Program-made: the position numbers and the translations under genes
NCBI GenBank assembly: GCA_026392515.1
Contig: JAPLBY010000021.1
Span: 1 to 64,000 of the forward strand
Origin: Actinomycetota bacterium
Lineage (GTDB): Bacteria > Actinomycetota > Actinomycetes > S36-B12 > UBA5976
DNA length: 64,000 bases
Direction: 5' to 3'
In this document: piece by piece, positions 61,543-64,000 of the stretch
How positions within the stretch are numbered: the stretch's first letter is position 1
How the letters are laid out: each line of letters starts with the position of its first letter
The notes under the pieces: model-generated
Told to the model about the DNA's origin: nothing
The model's database searches: none
The model's input: only the letters and a program-made list of their open reading frames with translations

Positions 61543-62332
61543 CCGCTTTTGCAACTTCGCCTGCGGTGGCAATCCAAACCTCATCGTGGGATTTAACAAA
61601 AGTTAAAAATCTTTCCAGCATCGCAACTCTGCTTGGACGTCCAATGAATTGTGGATGCATAGTTAACATCGTCAAACCCCCAAGTCCATGAATTCCTAAG
61701 AACTCTTCCCGCCAAATTTCTTCAACGTCTCGGGCTGAGCGAATTGTACGATTCCAGTCGCTGCCGACGCTAAACCAAAAGTACGGTGCATCATCCAACA
61801 TCCATTGCACGGGAAGCTCCACAACTTTATGAGCGGGATGAACATAGGGCTTGATGTCATCCATCATGCTCGATGAATACGTAAATCCATTTTCAACCAG
61901 CAGATCAAAGGTGTTTGGGCTAACTTCCCATGAAGGAGATCGATATCCAGTAACTTCGACGCCGAATTGTTCCAGCGCTGCTTTCCCCTTCAAAAGTTCA
62001 TCCAGTTCCTCTGACTTGGAAAGTTTTGTTGGAGAAGTGTGCGTGTATCCGTGGTGACCTAATTCATGTCCGTGTGCCACAATCTCGCGCATTTGATCTG
62101 GATAACGTTCGGCGACCCGACCAGGCGTAAAGAAAGTTGCTGGCAAACCTAAATGATCTAGCGTGTCTAGAACCAGCCCCACACCAACTTTGGCTCCGTA
62201 TGTTCCTTGCGAAAGCACACCAGGTCGATTCGCATTTTCCGGATTTTCAGCTAACCAAACTTCTTCGGCATCAAAATCAAAACTGATTACAAAAGCGGAA
62301 GTTTTTCCGGCTGGTAGTTCTAATGAAGACAT
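61535..62332 (-). CDS. Polysaccharide deacetylase-family (NodB-like) hydrolase
   Basis: A 265-residue NodB-fold enzyme without a signal peptide. The metal site is visible as SFDFDAEEVW and HGHELGHHGYTH, and the catalytic region as GYRSPSWEVSP and TMHPQFIGR. The extended first motif and the cytosolic location are closer to PuuE/imide-hydrolase-like members than to secreted peptidoglycan deacetylases. Substrate unknown. The RDD gene ends 4 bp before it, so the two form a minus-strand pair not seen in the M. tuberculosis order. Confidence 0.83.
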   Translation of the reverse strand: MSSLELPAGKTSAFVISFDFDAEEVWLAENPENANRPGVLSQGTYGAKVGVGLVLDTLDHLGLPATFFTPGRVAERYPDQMREIVAHGHELGHHGYTHTSPTKLSKSEELDELLKGKAALEQFGVEVTGYRSPSWEVSPNTFDLLVENGFTYSSSMMDDIKPYVHPAHKVVELPVQWMLDDAPYFWFSVGSDWNRTIRSARDVEEIWREEFLGIHGLGGLTMLTMHPQFIGRPSRVAMLERFLTFVKSHDEVWIATAGEVAKAVK

Positions 62333-62336
62333 GTTC

Positions 62337-62810
62337 CTATCTTGCCCGCATTGTTATTGTTCCAACAGCCTTATCGTGCAATCCACGACCATCCCGATCC
62401 CAAATCAAGGCCGGGACCACTAAGCAAAGAAGTGCAGTGCGTACCAATACCTTCAAAAAAGTTACCCGCGCCGGACTTATCGAAATAAGTCTGATGCCAG
62501 CAAGTTTGTATCCAAAAGATGCGCCAGTGGTAGACGTGAGCAGCAATACTTGGGCTGCAAAAATTCCCAGGGTAGCTGCCGCAAAAACCTCAGACCCATA
62601 AACCAGATCTGGAAATGCCAGATGGGTAACCAAGATCGCAGCAATCCAGTCGATCATGAGAGCGATGATTCGCCTTCCCATCCGGGCAACTGAACCAATC
62701 CCCTGTTTGGGTAAGCCAAAGCGTTGCCCTGGGTAGCCAAAGTCCATGCCTTGTTCTTCAAGGGCTGCTTTGGGTCCAGATAGCCACGAACCAATGTCTC
62801 TTCTATCCAC
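62337..62810 (-). CDS. RDD family membrane protein
   Basis: A 157-residue protein with three or so membrane helices and the RDD pattern (ARMGRRIIALMIDWIAAILV near residues 43-62, TGASFGYKLAGIRL, and a late DRDGRGLHDKAVGT). It corresponds to Rv2219A beside glnA1. GTG 62810 stands 6 nt behind TAGAGT on the minus strand (62822-62817), again a leaderless arrangement. Function unknown; some RDD proteins act as transporters. Confidence 0.82.
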   Translation of the reverse strand: MDRRDIGSWLSGPKAALEEQGMDFGYPGQRFGLPKQGIGSVARMGRRIIALMIDWIAAILVTHLAFPDLVYGSEVFAAATLGIFAAQVLLLTSTTGASFGYKLAGIRLISISPARVTFLKVLVRTALLCLVVPALIWDRDGRGLHDKAVGTITMRAR

Positions 62811-62891
62811 GCTTTAACTCTAAATCTAAGCTGGGCTTATTGCGCTCTGGCGGGGTTCAATCAGGTGACTTAAAAACATTTGGGACTTGCT

Positions 62892-62929
62892 GTAACAAAC
62901 CCGAAACACATGGGACACGGCGTTGAAAT
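62892..62929 (+). promoter_or_regulatory. GlnR-like operator upstream of glnA
   Basis: GTAAC-n6-GAAAC-n6-GACAC-n6-GAAAT fits the four-part actinobacterial GlnR box (gTnAC-n6-GaAAC repeated). The first pair is perfect and the second pair has one mismatch in each half. It lies 72-109 bp before the glnA ATG. An 8 bp inverted repeat GGGACACG/CGTGTCCC (62912-62937) overlaps the second half. Confidence 0.65.
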
Positions 62930-62939
62930 CGTGTCCCGC

Positions 62940-62945
62940 TATGGT
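62940..62945 (+). promoter_or_regulatory. Possible glnA -10 element
   Basis: TATGGT about 11 bp after the GlnR-like box. No good -35, which is usual for an activator-dependent promoter. A leader of about 50 nt with GGAGG before the ATG would follow. Confidence 0.35.
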
Positions 62946-63000
62946 CAGAACCAGCCAGGGAAATCTCTGGAAAATCGCGGAATAACTAACTGGAGGATCA

Positions 63001-64000
63001 ATGTCCAACCTTGGACTCAAAACCGCCGAAGATGCACTTAAGTACATCAAGGACAACAACATTCGCTTTCTTGACGTGCGCTTCTGTGACTTGCCTGGCG
63101 TAATGCAGCACTTCAATGTGCCTGTTGAATCTGTAGATGCAGACTTCTTTGCAGGTGGCCAGATGTTCGATGGCTCGTCCATCCGAGGCTTCCAGTCCAT
63201 CCATGAATCTGATCTAAAGCTTCTGGCAGATGTCACAACTGCATTTGTTGATCCATTCCGCAAAGAAAAGACTTTAGTTATGAACTTCTCAGTTCATGAT
63301 CCATTCTCAGACGAGCCATACGCTCGCGACCCACGCAACGTGGCAGCAAAAGCTGAGGCTTACTTAACATCTACGGGTATCGCAGACACTGCATTCTTTG
63401 CTCCAGAGGCAGAGTTCTTCGTATTTGATTCAGCACGCTTCAAGACCAGCGCCAACGAATCCATGTATCACGTTGACTCAATTGAAGGTGCCTGGAACTC
63501 CGGAAACGAGTTCAATGCTGACGGCAGCGACAACAGAGGCTACAAGACCCGCATCAAGGGTGGTTACTTCCCAGTTTCGCCAACCGATCAGATGGCTGAC
63601 CTACGCGATCAAATGGTCGTGCGGTTAGCTGAAGTTGGCTTACTAGTTGAGCGCTCACACCATGAAGTTGGCACTGCAGGTCAGATGGAAATCAACTACC
63701 GCTTTAACACTTTGCTAAAGGCAGCTGACGAAGTCATGTTGTTTAAGTATGTAATTCGTAACACCGCTTGGGAAGGTGGCAAGACTGCAACCTTTATGCC
63801 AAAGCCGCTTTACGGTGACAACGGTTCAGGCATGCACGTACACCAGTCGCTATGGACAAAGGGTTCCCCATTGTTTTATGACGAGCGTGGTTACGGTGGT
63901 TTGTCAGATCTTGCGCGTTGGTACATAGGTGGCATCTTGAAGCACGCTCCGTCGCTTCTTGCCTTCACTAACCCAACAGTTAACTCTTACCACCGTTTGG
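63001..64000 (+). CDS. glnA: Type I glutamine synthetase (3' end outside window)
   Basis: The first 333 codons of GlnA, which makes glutamine from glutamate and ammonia. Visible are the N-terminal beta-grasp region with [16 protein letters not shown], the DGSSIRGFQ loop, the metal ligands in [24 protein letters not shown] and [23 protein letters not shown] precedes the ATG. Syntenic with glnA1 (Rv2220). The adenylylation site, if present, lies beyond the window. Confidence 0.97.
   Translation, partial: MSNLGLKTAEDALKYIKDNNIRFLDVRFCDLPGVMQHFNVPVESVDADFFAGGQMFDGSSIRGFQSIHESDLKLLADVTTAFVDPFRKEKTLVMNFSVHDPFSDEPYARDPRNVAAKAEAYLTSTGIADTAFFAPEAEFFVFDSARFKTSANESMYHVDSIEGAWNSGNEFNADGSDNRGYKTRIKGGYFPVSPTDQMADLRDQMVVRLAEVGLLVERSHHEVGTAGQMEINYRFNTLLKAADEVMLFKYVIRNTAWEGGKTATFMPKPLYGDNGSGMHVHQSLWTKGSPLFYDERGYGGLSDLARWYIGGILKHAPSLLAFTNPTVNSYHRL

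Noticed and set aside
62923..62945. TTGAAA ... TATGGT as a glnA promoter pair
   Set aside because: The spacer is only 11 bp, too short for a sigma-70-type promoter; TTGAAA is better explained as part of the GlnR-like box.

Overview
The window is a 64 kb piece of an actinobacterial chromosome with clearly less than 50% G+C by eye and very tight gene packing. The placement rests on the gene set: cytochrome bc1-aa3 genes in the actinobacterial arrangement (ctaE-qcrCAB, ctaCDF), MurT/GatD, PimB' and MptA/B-type mannosyltransferases, class II DAHP synthase, DUF3043 and DUF4191 proteins, and a DEDDh-GIY-YIG nuclease. The gene order follows the Mycobacterium tuberculosis Rv2173-Rv2220 segment almost from end to end. 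The modest G+C, overlapping genes and carotenoid cluster would suit a streamlined freshwater lineage such as the acI/Nanopelagicales group, but that is inference.

Layout. 1-3.4 kb: divergent aldehyde dehydrogenase and GABA aminotransferase genes (GABA use), then a YbaK-type deacylase. 3.4-14.6 kb: a carotenoid island (CrtA-like oxygenase, CruF hydratase, CruG-like glycosyltransferase, CrtD-like desaturase, crtE, crtI, crtB, heterodimeric lycopene cyclase crtYc/crtYd) interspersed with a CDP-alcohol phosphotransferase, an MptA/B-type mannosyltransferase and an unknown gene. Together these predict a monocyclic, tertiary-hydroxylated, glycosylated and possibly ketolated carotenoid. 14.6-27.8 kb: PASTA kinase, aroG, PPi-type phosphofructokinase, acyltransferase, acyl-CoA ligase, GT87 and PimB' glycosyltransferases, exonuclease-GIY-YIG fusion, trpD and a lone receiver protein. 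27.8-36.9 kb: the bc1-aa3 respiratory supercomplex in two blocks around murT-gatD. 37-41.4 kb: aat, adoK-like kinase, erpA-like gene, glycerate kinase, DUF3043. 41.4-48.3 kb: a cobalamin riboswitch driving btuFCD-cobU, facing cobT-cobS-cobC and gcvT, so a B12 uptake and salvage island. 48.3-64 kb: pepA, lpd, E2 acyltransferase, SDR and FAD enzymes, peptidase E, MMPL exporter, lipB, lipA, DUF4191, a deacetylase, an RDD protein and the start of glnA.

Regulation visible in the DNA. Many genes carry a TANNNT -10 hexamer ending 6-7 nt before an ATG or GTG start and no ribosome-binding site, which is the signature of leaderless transcription. It also corrects several start codons. There is a B12 riboswitch whose expression platform buries the ribosome-binding site, a four-part GlnR-like operator before glnA, tandem hairpin repeats before pepA, an inverted repeat at the erpA promoter, paired direct repeats before the MMPL gene, and two strong terminators.

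I see no tRNA, rRNA, insertion sequence, prophage or CRISPR array. No gene-free stretch exceeds 300 bases; the largest is the 41373-41615 riboswitch region.
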